Positions 27,674 to 37,763 of a stretch of DNA of 64,000 nucleotides are shown here, one piece after another. The notes under the pieces are model-generated. The model did no database searches. It was not told where the DNA came from and worked only from the letters and a program-made list of their open reading frames with translations. The translations under genes were made by a program, and so were the position numbers. This DNA is from Saprospiraceae bacterium (GTDB lineage: Bacteria > Bacteroidota > Bacteroidia > Chitinophagales > Saprospiraceae), in the NCBI GenBank assembly GCA_016713025.1, contig JADJPZ010000003.1:744001-808000 (forward strand), given 5' to 3'. Each line of letters begins with the position of its first letter. The first letter of the stretch is position 1.

Positions 27674-28043
27674 TATCCTATATAGACGATAAAAAGGCGC
27701 AAAGTTACTTTTTGTATTTGCACTTCAAGCAAAATGTCATTTTTTTATTTTTGCTTTTAACAATTATTACTTTTTTCAATGGAAGTTTGTTTAAAATCTC
27801 ATTTGAATATAGTTGGATAAAATATTGAATTCGATTTCGTTTAGATAAGGAATTTTTCTTAGTTTTTACCCTATCTAAATCTTTCACTTAAAATGGAAAG
27901 ACTTCATAAAGATGTCTTAACTAAACGACATTGATATTGAATTGGGAAATTTTGAGGTAATTTGAAAAACCCTTTGACATTACACATTAAGTTAAAAAGT
28001 CTCCGAATTTTTTTTAATCCCTCTTACTACCGTGAATATCTAT
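27674..28043. other. intergenic region, nothing recognised
   Basis: 370 very AT-rich bases between the GH113-like gene start and the stop of the S46 peptidase gene. A Lys-rich 60-codon frame in it looks spurious. Confidence 0.4.
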
Positions 28044-30239
28044 TTAATTCCTTTTACCTTTTTGTATAGTCATCTTTTTTTTCGGATGCACCAACTTCAT
28101 TTCTTTTATGAGGTGGCCTGCATTACTGTATTTGTCTACTACCCAGAGAATATAGCGTGCATCTACCATGATATTGCGGCAGATAGAAGGGTCATAGTTG
28201 AGATCACTCATAGTGCCTTCCCAGACTCTGTCAAAATTCAATCCGATGAGATTTCCATGTGCATCTATAGCCGGACTTCCTGAGTTGCCTCCTGTGGTAT
28301 GGTTTGAAGCTATAAAACAGACAGGCAACTTTCCGTTTTTATCTGCATAGATGCCATAGTCTTTGTTTTTGTATAGTTCGAGCATACGTGGCGCGAGATC
28401 AAACTCATAGTCCCCAGGTACATATTTTGCTATAACTCCATCGAGGTAGGTTACCGGAGTGTAATATACTGCATCTTTTGGTTCATAACCATGTACATTG
28501 CCGTAAGTGACGCGCATGGTACTATTGGCGTCAGGGTAAAATCTCTTTTCTTTAAATACTTCTGTTTGCGCTTTGGTGTATTTTTCCTGGTTGAGGTCAA
28601 GACTTCTTTTGATTGTGTTGTATGGCGTTGAAATTTCACTTTCATAAAAATCAGCCCAAGCTGTTGCCAAGGCATAAATAGGATCACTTTTTATAGCAGC
28701 CACGCCTTTTTCAGGACTCAAGGCCATTATTTCCATGACTTCCTTTTCGGTCGTCAGGCTACTGAGTGTAAATTGATCTGCAACCATCATATCATAACTT
28801 TCGTCTGATGACATTCCAAGATTTTCTCTTTTCAGAAATTCAGGTACAAATTTTTCATCGAGGTTGTCCACATACAATGTAAGCAAAGCACCGAATTTTT
28901 CCTGATCAATTTTATTGTCAAAATCCTTAAAGAAGGCAGTTAGACTCGGTTTGAGTTTATTGACCTGAGCGATATATGCATTGTTTCCACCAGACTCGTA
29001 CTGTGTGACCAGTTTCCTGAAATCACTCATCCTGGCCAGGATCTCCACATTGCGCAGTGCAATTTCCTGATGATAATCTCTGGCCAGAGCTAGTTTTTCG
29101 ATGTCATTGTATTGTTTTTCGAGATCAGAAAGGAGATTTTTATAAGGACTGTCAGGCGAGAGTCTTTTTTGAAACGCTGCTTCATATTCCTTTTTCTTTT
29201 GTACGGCATTACTTTGTCTGAGCCCCTGAGATTCTCCTATCCATTTTTTCCATGCATTGGCTATAGAAGCGTATTTGGAAGCATATTTGATTTTAGTTGC
29301 TTCATCCTCTCTCATGTATTTATCCATGATCTTCAGTGACGTCTCTCTGATCGATATTCTTGCCGGATTGAGAGTATTGAGTGTCTGTGATATAGCAGAT
29401 GAAGGAAGATATTGTGTTGTTCTGCCCGGAAATCCAAAAACCATAGTAAAATCGCCTTCACTGATACCATCGAGTGAAATGGGAAGAAAATGTTTAGGTT
29501 TATATGGTACATTTTCAGGGGAGTATTCAGCAGGTTTATTGTCTTTTCCGGCATAAATTCTGAAGAGTGAAAAGTCACCGGTATGTCGAGGCCAAACCCA
29601 ATTGTCTGTATCTGCTCCAAATTTTCCTATAGATTCAGGTGGTGTACCAACCAATCTTACATCCCGATATATAGTCGTAACAAATGCAAAATACTGATTT
29701 CCATCGAAAAATGGCTTGATGACCACGTCCTGATACGACTCTATAGCATAGGATTTTCGGACATCGGCGATGTTTTTATCTATGGCACTTTGTCTTTCTG
29801 TCGGCGACATACTTTCTGTGACACCATGTAGGACTTTTGCACTCACATCGTCTATCCTGTCTATGAAGGTAGCTGTAAGTCCTTTGTTGGGTAGTTCTTC
29901 CTGATGGTTTTTTGCCCAAAAGCCATTTTTGATAAGATTGTTGGTCACTGTAGAGTGAGACTGAATCTGCCCATAACCACAATGATGATTGGTGAGCAGT
30001 AAGCCATTGGGTGATATCAGTTCAGAAGTACAAAAACCGCCAAAATGCACAATCGCATCCTTAAGAGAACCTTTATTGACACTATAAATGTCTTCAGCTG
30101 AAATTTTCATGCCCATGCTCTTCATCTCTTTTTCATTGAGCAGTTTGAGCAATTGTGGCAACCACATGCCCTCGCCGGCAAAGCTGGAAAAAGGAAGAAT
30201 GAAAAATATCCAAAAAGTAATTTTAAAAATGAACTTCAT
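28044..30239 (-). CDS. S46 dipeptidyl peptidase, DPP11-like
   Basis: A 731-residue protein with a signal peptide (about 1-21, ending SSFAG). The S46 catalytic triad is visible: His in TNHHCGYGQIQSHS, Asp in DTDNWVWPRHTGDFSLFR and Ser in TGGNSGSPAID. The following IGLNFDRVWEG has Arg where DPP11 enzymes have their specificity residue (Gly in DPP7), suggesting cleavage after Asp or Glu at position P1. It removes dipeptides from peptide N-termini in the periplasm, the peptide-nutrition route of many Bacteroidota. It is monocistronic. Confidence 0.9.
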   Translation of the reverse strand: MKFIFKITFWIFFILPFSSFAGEGMWLPQLLKLLNEKEMKSMGMKISAEDIYSVNKGSLKDAIVHFGGFCTSELISPNGLLLTNHHCGYGQIQSHSTVTNNLIKNGFWAKNHQEELPNKGLTATFIDRIDDVSAKVLHGVTESMSPTERQSAIDKNIADVRKSYAIESYQDVVIKPFFDGNQYFAFVTTIYRDVRLVGTPPESIGKFGADTDNWVWPRHTGDFSLFRIYAGKDNKPAEYSPENVPYKPKHFLPISLDGISEGDFTMVFGFPGRTTQYLPSSAISQTLNTLNPARISIRETSLKIMDKYMREDEATKIKYASKYASIANAWKKWIGESQGLRQSNAVQKKKEYEAAFQKRLSPDSPYKNLLSDLEKQYNDIEKLALARDYHQEIALRNVEILARMSDFRKLVTQYESGGNNAYIAQVNKLKPSLTAFFKDFDNKIDQEKFGALLTLYVDNLDEKFVPEFLKRENLGMSSDESYDMMVADQFTLSSLTTEKEVMEIMALSPEKGVAAIKSDPIYALATAWADFYESEISTPYNTIKRSLDLNQEKYTKAQTEVFKEKRFYPDANSTMRVTYGNVHGYEPKDAVYYTPVTYLDGVIAKYVPGDYEFDLAPRMLELYKNKDYGIYADKNGKLPVCFIASNHTTGGNSGSPAIDAHGNLIGLNFDRVWEGTMSDLNYDPSICRNIMVDARYILWVVDKYSNAGHLIKEMKLVHPKKKMTIQKGKRN

Positions 30240-30474
30240 TGTATTGCGTTTGAGTTATCAAAAAATGAAAAGGTAAAGTTACAAATCATTTGGTTCAGGC
30301 AGTGCTATGGCAAGGCAAAGTTTTAAATTAACTTGTTATATTTTTATGGTAACTATTTATGAATAGATCAGGAAGTAGAGTTTTATGAAATCGTCATAAA
30401 GGATTTTACTTCTCTATATTTTAATCAGGGTTAAAAATATTACCTCTATCCTGAAAATTCCGAATAAATCGCCT

Positions 30475-30482
30475 TACCTTTG
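30475..30482 (+). promoter_or_regulatory. -7 box of pyrG promoter
   Basis: TACCTTTG matches TAnnTTTG 43 bp before the pyrG ATG. The intergenic region 30240-30525 has no other recognised feature. Confidence 0.45.
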
Positions 30483-30525
30483 CATCCCGTAGCAAGGAAA
30501 ACAAACTTTCTTTCTTCATAAGCGC

Positions 30526-32127
30526 ATGGCTAAATATATTTTTGTTACGGGAGGAGTAACTTCATCACTTGGAAAGGGTATCATAGCAGCATCACTGGCT
30601 AAATTGCTTCAGTCCAGAGGTATCAGAGTAACTATACAGAAGTTTGATCCTTATATCAATGTTGATCCGGGCACACTAAATCCTTACGAACACGGCGAAT
30701 GCTACGTAACTGAAGATGGTGCAGAAACGGACCTTGATTTGGGTCATTATGAGCGGTTTCTGAACATACCGACATCACAGGCCAACAACGTCACTACTGG
30801 CAGAATCTACCAGACAGTCATAGAAAAAGAAAGAGCAGGTGCCTTTCTGGGCAAAACTGTGCAAGTGATTCCCCATATTACTGATGAGATAAAGAGGCGC
30901 ATCACCTTAGTAGCACAAGATGATATGTACGATATTGTTATCACTGAGATCGGTGGTACAGTAGGTGATATCGAATCACTACCCTATCTCGAAGCCCTGC
31001 GACAACTGCGGCGAGAAGTAGGTAAAGATAATTGTGTGGTAATACATCTTACACTTATCCCTTACCTCAAGGCTGCAAAAGAACTCAAAACCAAACCAAC
31101 GCAACACTCTGTAAAAGAGCTCCTTCAAGCTGGTATTCAGCCTGATATACTGGTGTGCAGGACAGAACATCATCTCCCAAAAGAACTTAGAGAAAAACTG
31201 GCCTTATTTTGTAACGTCGATGAAAAGTCTGTGATAGAAGCTATAGATGCAGAAACTATTTATGATGTGCCACTGCTCATGCTGAAAGAAAAACTCGACA
31301 AAACTGTCCTGAAAAAATTATACATCAAAAATAATAACGAACCTGATTTACACCATTGGAAGGAATTTTTAGGCAAACTGAAAAATCCCACCAGGGAAAT
31401 AAATATCGGATTGGTAGGAAAATACAATGAACTTCAGGATGCGTATAAATCTATCTACGAAGCATTCATTCATGCCGGAGCTGTCAATGAGTGCAAGGTC
31501 AACGTCATTCCGATCCATTCCGAAATTCTTGAAAATGGTGATGTGGGCTCTAAGTTGAAAGATCTTCAAGGTGTTCTGGTTGCACCGGGATTTGGAGAAC
31601 GAGGTATCAATGGAAAACTTGAGGCCATCAGATATATCAGAGAGCATAAAGTTCCATTTTTTGGTATTTGCCTGGGTATGCAATGCGCTGTAGTTGAATT
31701 TTGTAAAAATGTGCTGGGTATAAAAAACGCAAATTCAACAGAAGTAGATCCAAAAACCAAAGAACCCGTTATAGACCTCATGCCCGAACAAAAGAAGATC
31801 ACCCTGAAAGGTGGTACCATGAGACTTGGATCTTATTCTTGTAAGATTTCTAAAAATTCATTGAGTCAAAAAGCGTACGGCAAATCAGACATAACCGAAA
31901 GACACAGGCATCGCTATGAGTTTAATAATGCCTATCTGGAAAGGATAGAAAGTGCCGGCCTTCTGGCCACCGGCAAAAATCCTGATTCTGGTCTCGTAGA
32001 GATAGTAGAGCTCAAAGATCATCCGTTTTTTGTAGGTGTACAGTATCATCCCGAATTAAAGAGCACTGTAGAAAATCCGCATCCGCTTTTTGTTGCTTTT
32101 ATCAAAGCAGCTCTCGTCAATTCTTAA
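30526..32127 (+). CDS. pyrG: CTP synthase
   Basis: A 533-residue full-length enzyme. The N-terminal amidoligase domain starts AKYIFVTGGVTSSLGKG (P-loop) and contains PYINVDPGTLNPYEHGECY. The C-terminal class I glutaminase domain has the nucleophile Cys in FFGICLGMQ and the His-Glu pair in QYHPELKS. It converts UTP to CTP with ATP and glutamine. Its stop codon overlaps the next ATG by one base (TAATG), so translational coupling to the methyltransferase is likely. Confidence 0.97.
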   Translation: MAKYIFVTGGVTSSLGKGIIAASLAKLLQSRGIRVTIQKFDPYINVDPGTLNPYEHGECYVTEDGAETDLDLGHYERFLNIPTSQANNVTTGRIYQTVIEKERAGAFLGKTVQVIPHITDEIKRRITLVAQDDMYDIVITEIGGTVGDIESLPYLEALRQLRREVGKDNCVVIHLTLIPYLKAAKELKTKPTQHSVKELLQAGIQPDILVCRTEHHLPKELREKLALFCNVDEKSVIEAIDAETIYDVPLLMLKEKLDKTVLKKLYIKNNNEPDLHHWKEFLGKLKNPTREINIGLVGKYNELQDAYKSIYEAFIHAGAVNECKVNVIPIHSEILENGDVGSKLKDLQGVLVAPGFGERGINGKLEAIRYIREHKVPFFGICLGMQCAVVEFCKNVLGIKNANSTEVDPKTKEPVIDLMPEQKKITLKGGTMRLGSYSCKISKNSLSQKAYGKSDITERHRHRYEFNNAYLERIESAGLLATGKNPDSGLVEIVELKDHPFFVGVQYHPELKSTVENPHPLFVAFIKAALVNS

Positions 32128-32696
32128 TGGATATTTTTTATAGAAAAATGAGAAAACTCAAACTGGACGAACTGCGAAGGCCTGATATCGATACGTACAA
32201 GAATTCTGAAAAAATTCCAGTGGTAGTCGTTGCTGACAATATTCGATCCGCGATGAACATCGGCTCAATATTCAGAACTGCAGATGCATTTGCTGTAGAA
32301 AGGGTCATCCTGTGTGGCATCAGTGCCGTACCACCCAACAGAGAAATCACAAAAACAGCTATCGGTGCTACAGAATCTGTACAATGGCATTATGAAAGTG
32401 ATATCGTCACTGCAGTCATGAATCTGGAAAATGAAGGATATTATATTGCAGGCGTTGAACAGACAGATGGCTCAGTTTCATTGGAAGATACCGTTTTTCC
32501 CATTGGAAAAATAGCTGTAGTTTTCGGAAATGAAGTAGAAGGAATCAGCGATGCTATCCTGCCTTTAATGAATGTGTGTATCGAAATCCCACAATTCGGC
32601 ACCAAACACTCACTCAATGTCTCTGTCTGTGCAGGCATAGTCATGTGGGAATTGATGAAAAAATATAAACCAGCGCTACAAGAACAAAATAAATAG
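32127..32696 (+). CDS. TrmH/SpoU-family RNA methyltransferase
   Basis: A 189-residue SPOUT enzyme. Motif 1 is VVVADNIRSAMNIGSIFRTADAF with the conserved N and R; motif 2 is IAVVFGNEVEGIS; motif 3 is IPQFGTKHSLNVSVCAGIVMWE. The fold forms the trefoil knot that binds S-adenosylmethionine and would 2'-O-methylate a ribose in tRNA or rRNA. The specific target (TrmH-like Gm18 or another) cannot be told. It overlaps pyrG by one base. Confidence 0.9.
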   Translation: MDIFYRKMRKLKLDELRRPDIDTYKNSEKIPVVVVADNIRSAMNIGSIFRTADAFAVERVILCGISAVPPNREITKTAIGATESVQWHYESDIVTAVMNLENEGYYIAGVEQTDGSVSLEDTVFPIGKIAVVFGNEVEGISDAILPLMNVCIEIPQFGTKHSLNVSVCAGIVMWELMKKYKPALQEQNK

Positions 32697-32740
32697 CCTG
32701 AATTCTGGTTATGGAATTTTATATTACTTCTTTAAACAAT

Positions 32741-32856
32741 AGGGGCGTAGCCTTATAATCTTTGTAATCAGAGTCCCAAAACATATAATCAGGGGCGTAG
32801 CCCTGTAACCCTAAAACAATTTCAGCATCATTGAAGATGTCAGGGCTACGCCCCTT
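32741..32856. repeat. GGGGCGTAGCCC repeat cluster
   Basis: AGGGGCGTAGCC occurs twice in direct orientation (32741-32752, 32791-32802) and once inverted (CAGGGCTACGCCCCT, 32841-32855). The second and third copies form a perfect 15-bp inverted repeat that could fold as a terminator for the methyltransferase gene. GC content far exceeds the surroundings, suggesting a dispersed repeat. Confidence 0.6.
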
Positions 32857-33276
32857 ATTATCAATTAATTAAGTCATTTTACAAAGATATCAGAGCTAAC
32901 GCTCCATCTTTTATGTGAATATTTATGTATGTAAATAAATCCTTTTTCTTTCGCTTTTCCTTTAAACTGATGGCTTGATAAAAGGGAAGTTTACTACAAC
33001 ATTATTTTTATAAGGCTTTACAAACCCATTTTCGAGCATAATTTCATTTATAGTCTTGCCATCAGTTAAAATAATGTAAGCCAGGCTTCGCCCCTATTTA
33101 ACTGTCGTATCGCCATTGTGCACGCGGTCTTAATGTTTTAAACCGTTGCGCAGATAAGCAGTAAGAGCCTTTTTGAGTTTGTTTAATGATTTTTGATTTT
33201 TGTTATAAAAAATTATTTAATTGTAGCGTAGCAACTGCTGCCACCCTACAAGTCGATCTAGCGATTTCAATTTAAA
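32857..33276. other. intergenic region with degenerate repeat pieces
   Basis: No gene was recognised. A further partial repeat-like string (CCAGGCTTCGCCCCTATTTA near 33081-33100) and a short GTAGCGTAGCAACTGC segment near 33223 suggest remnants of the same repeat family or a decayed gene. Confidence 0.35.
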
Positions 33277-34347
33277 TCAAATAGGGTAGATAAGTAATTC
33301 TATTAATGCCTTATTTATAAAGAAATTATCTCTGCCAATTTTCTTTTTTTGGACTAGGTCTAAATCTTCAAGTTGGTCTAAATATCTTATTGCCGTATTT
33401 CTACTGACATTCAAGTCATGCATAATATATTCAATCTTAGTATATGGATACCTGAAAAGGTTATTAAGTAAGTCCTGAGAGTAAATTTTAGGTGCTTCAT
33501 TTCTTATGACTAATTTGTATTGTTGCATTGCTGAACTCATTCGTTTGATAACCTTTATTGTATTTTGAGAAGTCTCTGTAATAGAGTCCAGCATATATAT
33601 AATCCATGGTTCCCAATCATTTGAATCTCTAGTGTATTGAAGCAATCTGTAATATTCTGATTTATGCTTGATGATGTATCTACTTAAATAAAGAATAGGG
33701 AGCGTTAATAGATCATTTTTGATCAGATAGAGTATATTAATGATACGTCCTGTTCTTCCATTTCCGTCATAAAATGGATGGATGTTCTCGAATTGATGAT
33801 GAATAATAGCCATTTTGACCAAAGGATCAACATCTGAGATTTCATCATCATTAATATATTTCTGTAAATTATCCATTAATAAAAGTATGGTGTCATAATC
33901 CTGCGGAGGCATATAGACCATTTGTCCGGTTGCTTCGTTTAATAACTTTGTTCCTGGCAACTTTCTAAAGCCAGCTGAATTACTTTGTATCTGTGCTTGA
34001 ATTTCAAGAATCACCTTATTGGTCAAGAGTCCGGAATTTTTCACCAATTCAAAACCTTTCTTCAAGGCATTTGAATAAGCATGCACTTCCTTTAAAGTTG
34101 ATGAAATATAAGATTGTGCTTGATAATTCGATTGGTATAAATCATCAAATGTTGAAATTATATTTTCAATAGCAGAGCTCTCTCTTGCCTCCTGTAAGGC
34201 AAGAGTATCTATCAGAATATTTTGATTTGGAATGGATGCTGCTATACCTTTAAGTTCTGCCAAATACCTATGTGCTTCTGCAGTTTTCTTAAGAATCTTT
34301 TTAGACTCAACATCTAATAACAGAGGAAGTAATGCTACATCACCCAT
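33277..34347 (-). CDS. Fic-domain AMP transferase with C-terminal HTH
   Basis: A protein of about 356 residues from the ATG at 34347 (an upstream TTG at 34377 is less likely). It has a Fic_N-like helical start and the inhibitory helix motif SSAIEN in the [ST]xxxE[GN] form. The Fic active site HPFYDGNGRTGR is complete (His as catalytic base; Asp and Arg for metal and phosphates). The C-terminal winged helix (YTKIEYIMHDLNVSRNTAIRYLD) probably binds DNA. The family transfers AMP or similar groups to protein hydroxyls, with the inhibitory helix keeping it off by default. Target unknown. It stands alone in repeat- and IS-rich DNA, so it may have been acquired horizontally. Confidence 0.88.
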   Translation of the reverse strand: MGDVALLPLLLDVESKKILKKTAEAHRYLAELKGIAASIPNQNILIDTLALQEARESSAIENIISTFDDLYQSNYQAQSYISSTLKEVHAYSNALKKGFELVKNSGLLTNKVILEIQAQIQSNSAGFRKLPGTKLLNEATGQMVYMPPQDYDTILLLMDNLQKYINDDEISDVDPLVKMAIIHHQFENIHPFYDGNGRTGRIINILYLIKNDLLTLPILYLSRYIIKHKSEYYRLLQYTRDSNDWEPWIIYMLDSITETSQNTIKVIKRMSSAMQQYKLVIRNEAPKIYSQDLLNNLFRYPYTKIEYIMHDLNVSRNTAIRYLDQLEDLDLVQKKKIGRDNFFINKALIELLIYPI

Positions 34348-34556
34348 ATTGTCGAAATTATTGGTTATAAAATACAAATATAACCCATATTATTGTATAT
34401 TTGGGTTGTTTTGGTGAAATATAACCCAAATAATTTAGATTTTGATTTACTTTTTTTATGTAAAAAGGTACGCTCTAACTATTTTGTCTTAGGGCGGGGG
34501 AACGAGATTAGGATATGTTTAATTTATTTTCTTTCCACCTGTTTGTCTTTTGATTA

Positions 34557-35162
34557 TTATAACAGTATTTTGTCATCGAATAAAGTATATTGAATGTGCT
34601 CTCCGTACCTCGGTACGCTTCGGAGTGATAGCTTCCACTCTTTTCGGTCATCTGTCCACTCCTTTGGAAGATATAAACGTGCGTTAACCAAACACACTTT
34701 CTCACCACTTCCTAACGACGCAAATACGCCTGTTTGTGAATTTTCGATCTTTCCTTCAATGCCATTATATTGTCTGGAGACTCCAACGGAGTGCTTACCT
34801 GATTTTTTGTTACTATTTTCATCAATATTGAGCGCTTGTAGCTTTCGATCCCCTAAATCTTTATTGACTTTTTTAGCCACTTCCATCATGAGATCCGAAG
34901 TACTCCAGGGTGAATCTGAAATGAAGTGCTGTTGAGATTGATAATCGGCTTTTGACTTTTCTACCATTCGTTCTATATTGCGCTTGGAGCGTTCGGCGCA
35001 GAACAAACCTTCGATATATTTAATAGCATTTTCGCAAAGGTCTGATGTCTTTAATTTTAAAACTGATTGATAATCAATGACATGTGAGCAAAGGTCACCA
35101 TCCTTGACGACCTGAACAATTTCATAAAGGCTTTGTTTTGTGTTCTTAAAAAGTCGTTTTTG
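34557..35162 (-). pseudogene. IS701-type transposase remnant
   Basis: A frame open from 35162 to 34557 lacks an ATG start. It contains LCENAIKYIEGLFCAERSK, then QQHFISDSPWSTSDLM and SGKHSVGVSRQYNGIEGKI, the N-terminal hallmarks of DDE_5/IS701-family transposases, then ARLYLPKEWTDDR. The family then normally continues for more than 200 residues with the rest of the DDE core. Here the sequence diverges and ends at FDDKILL. It is a truncated element; inverted repeats were not identified. Confidence 0.75.
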
Positions 35163-35381
35163 TTACTGCTGTTCCTAAAGGTAAGAAGTTTTTGCACTCA
35201 AAAAAACGACAGTACAAATACCCGAAATTTTTACAATATGTTGGTTATCTGTACATTAAATTTAACAAAGTAGAATTAGACCTGTGTACCCTTAAAACAA
35301 AAAAGTCTGACTACCAGAAATGTAAGTCAATCACTATTTCAACAGGTAAATAATTGAAACTTTCAAAAATGACAAATAGTA
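35163..35381. other. intergenic region, nothing recognised
   Basis: About 220 AT-rich bases, possibly the outer end of the IS701-type remnant. No gene seen. Confidence 0.3.
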
Positions 35382-35591
35382 TTAATTCAGCTCCTTATTC
35401 TCAATAATGGCTAATGCGTCATCCACATCATCTTCATGTACTTTGATTTCAAAGATGTCATTTGGAAGAATGGTCCTATGCCCTTCAAACTGAAAAGTCT
35501 GAATACCTGCTTCATGCAATGCTGTTACCATGAGTTCGCCAACGATACGATCATGGTATGTTCTTATTGTGATATAATTTTCAGTACGCAT
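35382..35591 (-). CDS. small DUF2007-like protein
   Basis: A 69-residue protein. The pattern (YITIRTYHDRIVGELMVTAL...AGIQTFQFEG..., FEIKVHEDDVDDALAII) matches the ACT/PII-like fold of DUF2007 putative signal-transducing proteins: the chain scans a pair of strands and helices and ends in an acidic DVDDALAII segment. Cytosolic, function unknown. It is monocistronic. Confidence 0.7.
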   Translation of the reverse strand: MRTENYITIRTYHDRIVGELMVTALHEAGIQTFQFEGHRTILPNDIFEIKVHEDDVDDALAIIENKELN

Positions 35592-36115
35592 AATTGGAAC
35601 TATTTAAAACTCATTAAAGTGAAATGAAAATATGATACAAAAAATTTAATATCATAATGTATTGTAAATTAAATAATTATGATACTAAATTTTTGCATTC
35701 GATTTTCTGTTGTTATAACAAATCAAAGTATTAAAAAGGTTCCTGAAACATGTTTTATTTTGCTTTTTTAATGATTTTCACATTATTTACAACCTGATCT
35801 GTCTCATCACATTTATCCTATTACTGGGCAAATCTGGAACCAATTTTGAGTCTAATCCGAAAACAAAGATTTTATGATAGTCAACCATTTTTACCCAATC
35901 CCATGCCAAATCACCAGGGATTCCCAAAGGGTAAACGCTTGATTATCTATGTAATAGAAATAGAAATTGTCCCATTTTTTTCATCAAAGGCTTTTCAGAG
36001 ATGACTTAATATTCTATTCAACCAATATTTGCAGGTTTAGTGTGTATTACAAAATAGATTTCAAGGACCCAATCATGTTAAATAATTTCTTAGATTTACA
36101 TGTAAAATAAAATAT
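35592..36115. other. intergenic region, nothing recognised
   Basis: 524 AT-rich bases between divergent genes. No frame, repeat or strong hairpin was found. It may hold the promoter of the DUF4153 gene. Confidence 0.4.
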
Positions 36116-37675
36116 ATGAACAATCTGCTCCAGAAAATAAATATTCAAGGGAGATTTGCTGAAATCAGCAAACGTTTTCCACTGGTGATGATCTTTGCGT
36201 TGATCACTACCATCACCCTCATCCTGACAGTGGAAGACGATAGTGGCAAAATTTTCAGATGGCCTGTTGCCGGATTCATCGGATTCCTTGCTGCATTATT
36301 ATGGACATTGTATTGTGAAGCTCAGAGTTTTTCCAGAAAAATCTTTATCACAGGTACTTTAATCTTAATAATTTTACTTGGCATATTCTACATGATGATT
36401 CCTACTGATTTTAGTACAGGACATCCGTGTTTTTGGTTATCTACCATAGGTTTGAGTATCGTTTTGCATCTGCTGATATCTCTCATACCTTATACAAAAA
36501 ACTACAATACATCTCATTTTATCTCGTACAATGTTACTTTATTTAACAGCTGGATGCAATCTGCACTTTTTGCACTTCTGGCATATTTAGCACTTGTTCT
36601 GGCTATATTGGCACTGGACGAACTTTTCAATCTTGATGTAAATTCGATTTTTTATTTCAGATTGTTCATTTTTATAACGGGATTGGTTCAGACCACTTTA
36701 TTCCTTTCTGAAATTCCGGATAAGTTTGACGAAAGTCCTGCTGTTGTACCAAAATCGGTATTCAAAGTGATCGTAGCATACCTCTTTATTCCTGTCACTA
36801 TCCTGTATGCTGTCATACTCTATGCGTACTTTTTCAGACTGATACTTACTGATCACAGTATGGTGCAATGGACCTATATTATGGTATTATGGTATTTAAG
36901 TATTGGTGTTTTAACCTGGTTGCTCTCCGGGTATTTGGATCATGGGGATAAATCGTATATATCTGTATTCAGGAAATGGTTCTTCATTTTGTCTATCGTT
37001 CCACTCGTGATGTTATTTTTTTCAGTGAATAATAATATTGAGATGAGTGGTATCAGGGAAGAGTTTTATTTCAGTGCATTGGCAGCTGTGATAATATCTC
37101 TTATTTTTATGTACTTTTTCATTTCTAAAAACAAGGATTACAGGATATGGCCTATAGCCGGTATTTTATTTTGTGTCATAGCTTTCTGGTCAGGTCCTTT
37201 TTCAGCCTGCAAAGTACCTGTGATAAACCAACAGAAAAAATTGGTACAAGAAATGGAGACAAAAGGTATGATCAAAGATAGAATTATGGTAGTCGATAAA
37301 TCTAAGAAGTATCAGGACAGTGCCGGGATCATCACCAATAAGCTTTATTATCTTGAATCCCGCAACGCACTCGGCTACATCAAAGACTATGATAAAAATA
37401 ATCTCATAACATCACCAAAGGATAGTATCACGTCATCTGACATTATAAAATCATATGGGTTAAATACTTTTTTTCCAACTTCTAATATTTACAAAGAATA
37501 TACACATCCAGCATTCAACACCTACGATATCAAAGGTTATGATCTGATAATTCCGATGTCATCATTTGGCGAAGCACTAAGTAAGGAATTCTTAAAGGTG
37601 GACGGTCAAAAATGTATATTGTATATAGATGGTAACAAAAAAGGCGAATTTGATGTATCAGATTTTGTGAGTTGA
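36116..37675 (+). CDS. DUF4153 polytopic membrane protein
   Basis: A 519-residue protein. The first ~370 residues hold about ten to eleven hydrophobic helices (for example LVMIFALITTITLILTV, IFITGTLILIILLGIFYM), consistent with DUF4153. The C-terminal ~140 residues (VINQQKKLVQEMETKGMI onward, with YIDGNKKGEFDVSDF at the end) are soluble. The family is an inner-membrane protein of unknown role. It precedes a receiver-cyclase gene by about 90 bp on the same strand. Confidence 0.8.
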   Translation: MNNLLQKINIQGRFAEISKRFPLVMIFALITTITLILTVEDDSGKIFRWPVAGFIGFLAALLWTLYCEAQSFSRKIFITGTLILIILLGIFYMMIPTDFSTGHPCFWLSTIGLSIVLHLLISLIPYTKNYNTSHFISYNVTLFNSWMQSALFALLAYLALVLAILALDELFNLDVNSIFYFRLFIFITGLVQTTLFLSEIPDKFDESPAVVPKSVFKVIVAYLFIPVTILYAVILYAYFFRLILTDHSMVQWTYIMVLWYLSIGVLTWLLSGYLDHGDKSYISVFRKWFFILSIVPLVMLFFSVNNNIEMSGIREEFYFSALAAVIISLIFMYFFISKNKDYRIWPIAGILFCVIAFWSGPFSACKVPVINQQKKLVQEMETKGMIKDRIMVVDKSKKYQDSAGIITNKLYYLESRNALGYIKDYDKNNLITSPKDSITSSDIIKSYGLNTFFPTSNIYKEYTHPAFNTYDIKGYDLIIPMSSFGEALSKEFLKVDGQKCILYIDGNKKGEFDVSDFVS

Positions 37676-37763
37676 AATTTCACATACTCTTTATAAAATT
37701 TAGTAGTTATTCAGGAATTGATTACATTTACACCCCAATCAAAATCAAAACAATGTTTATAAT

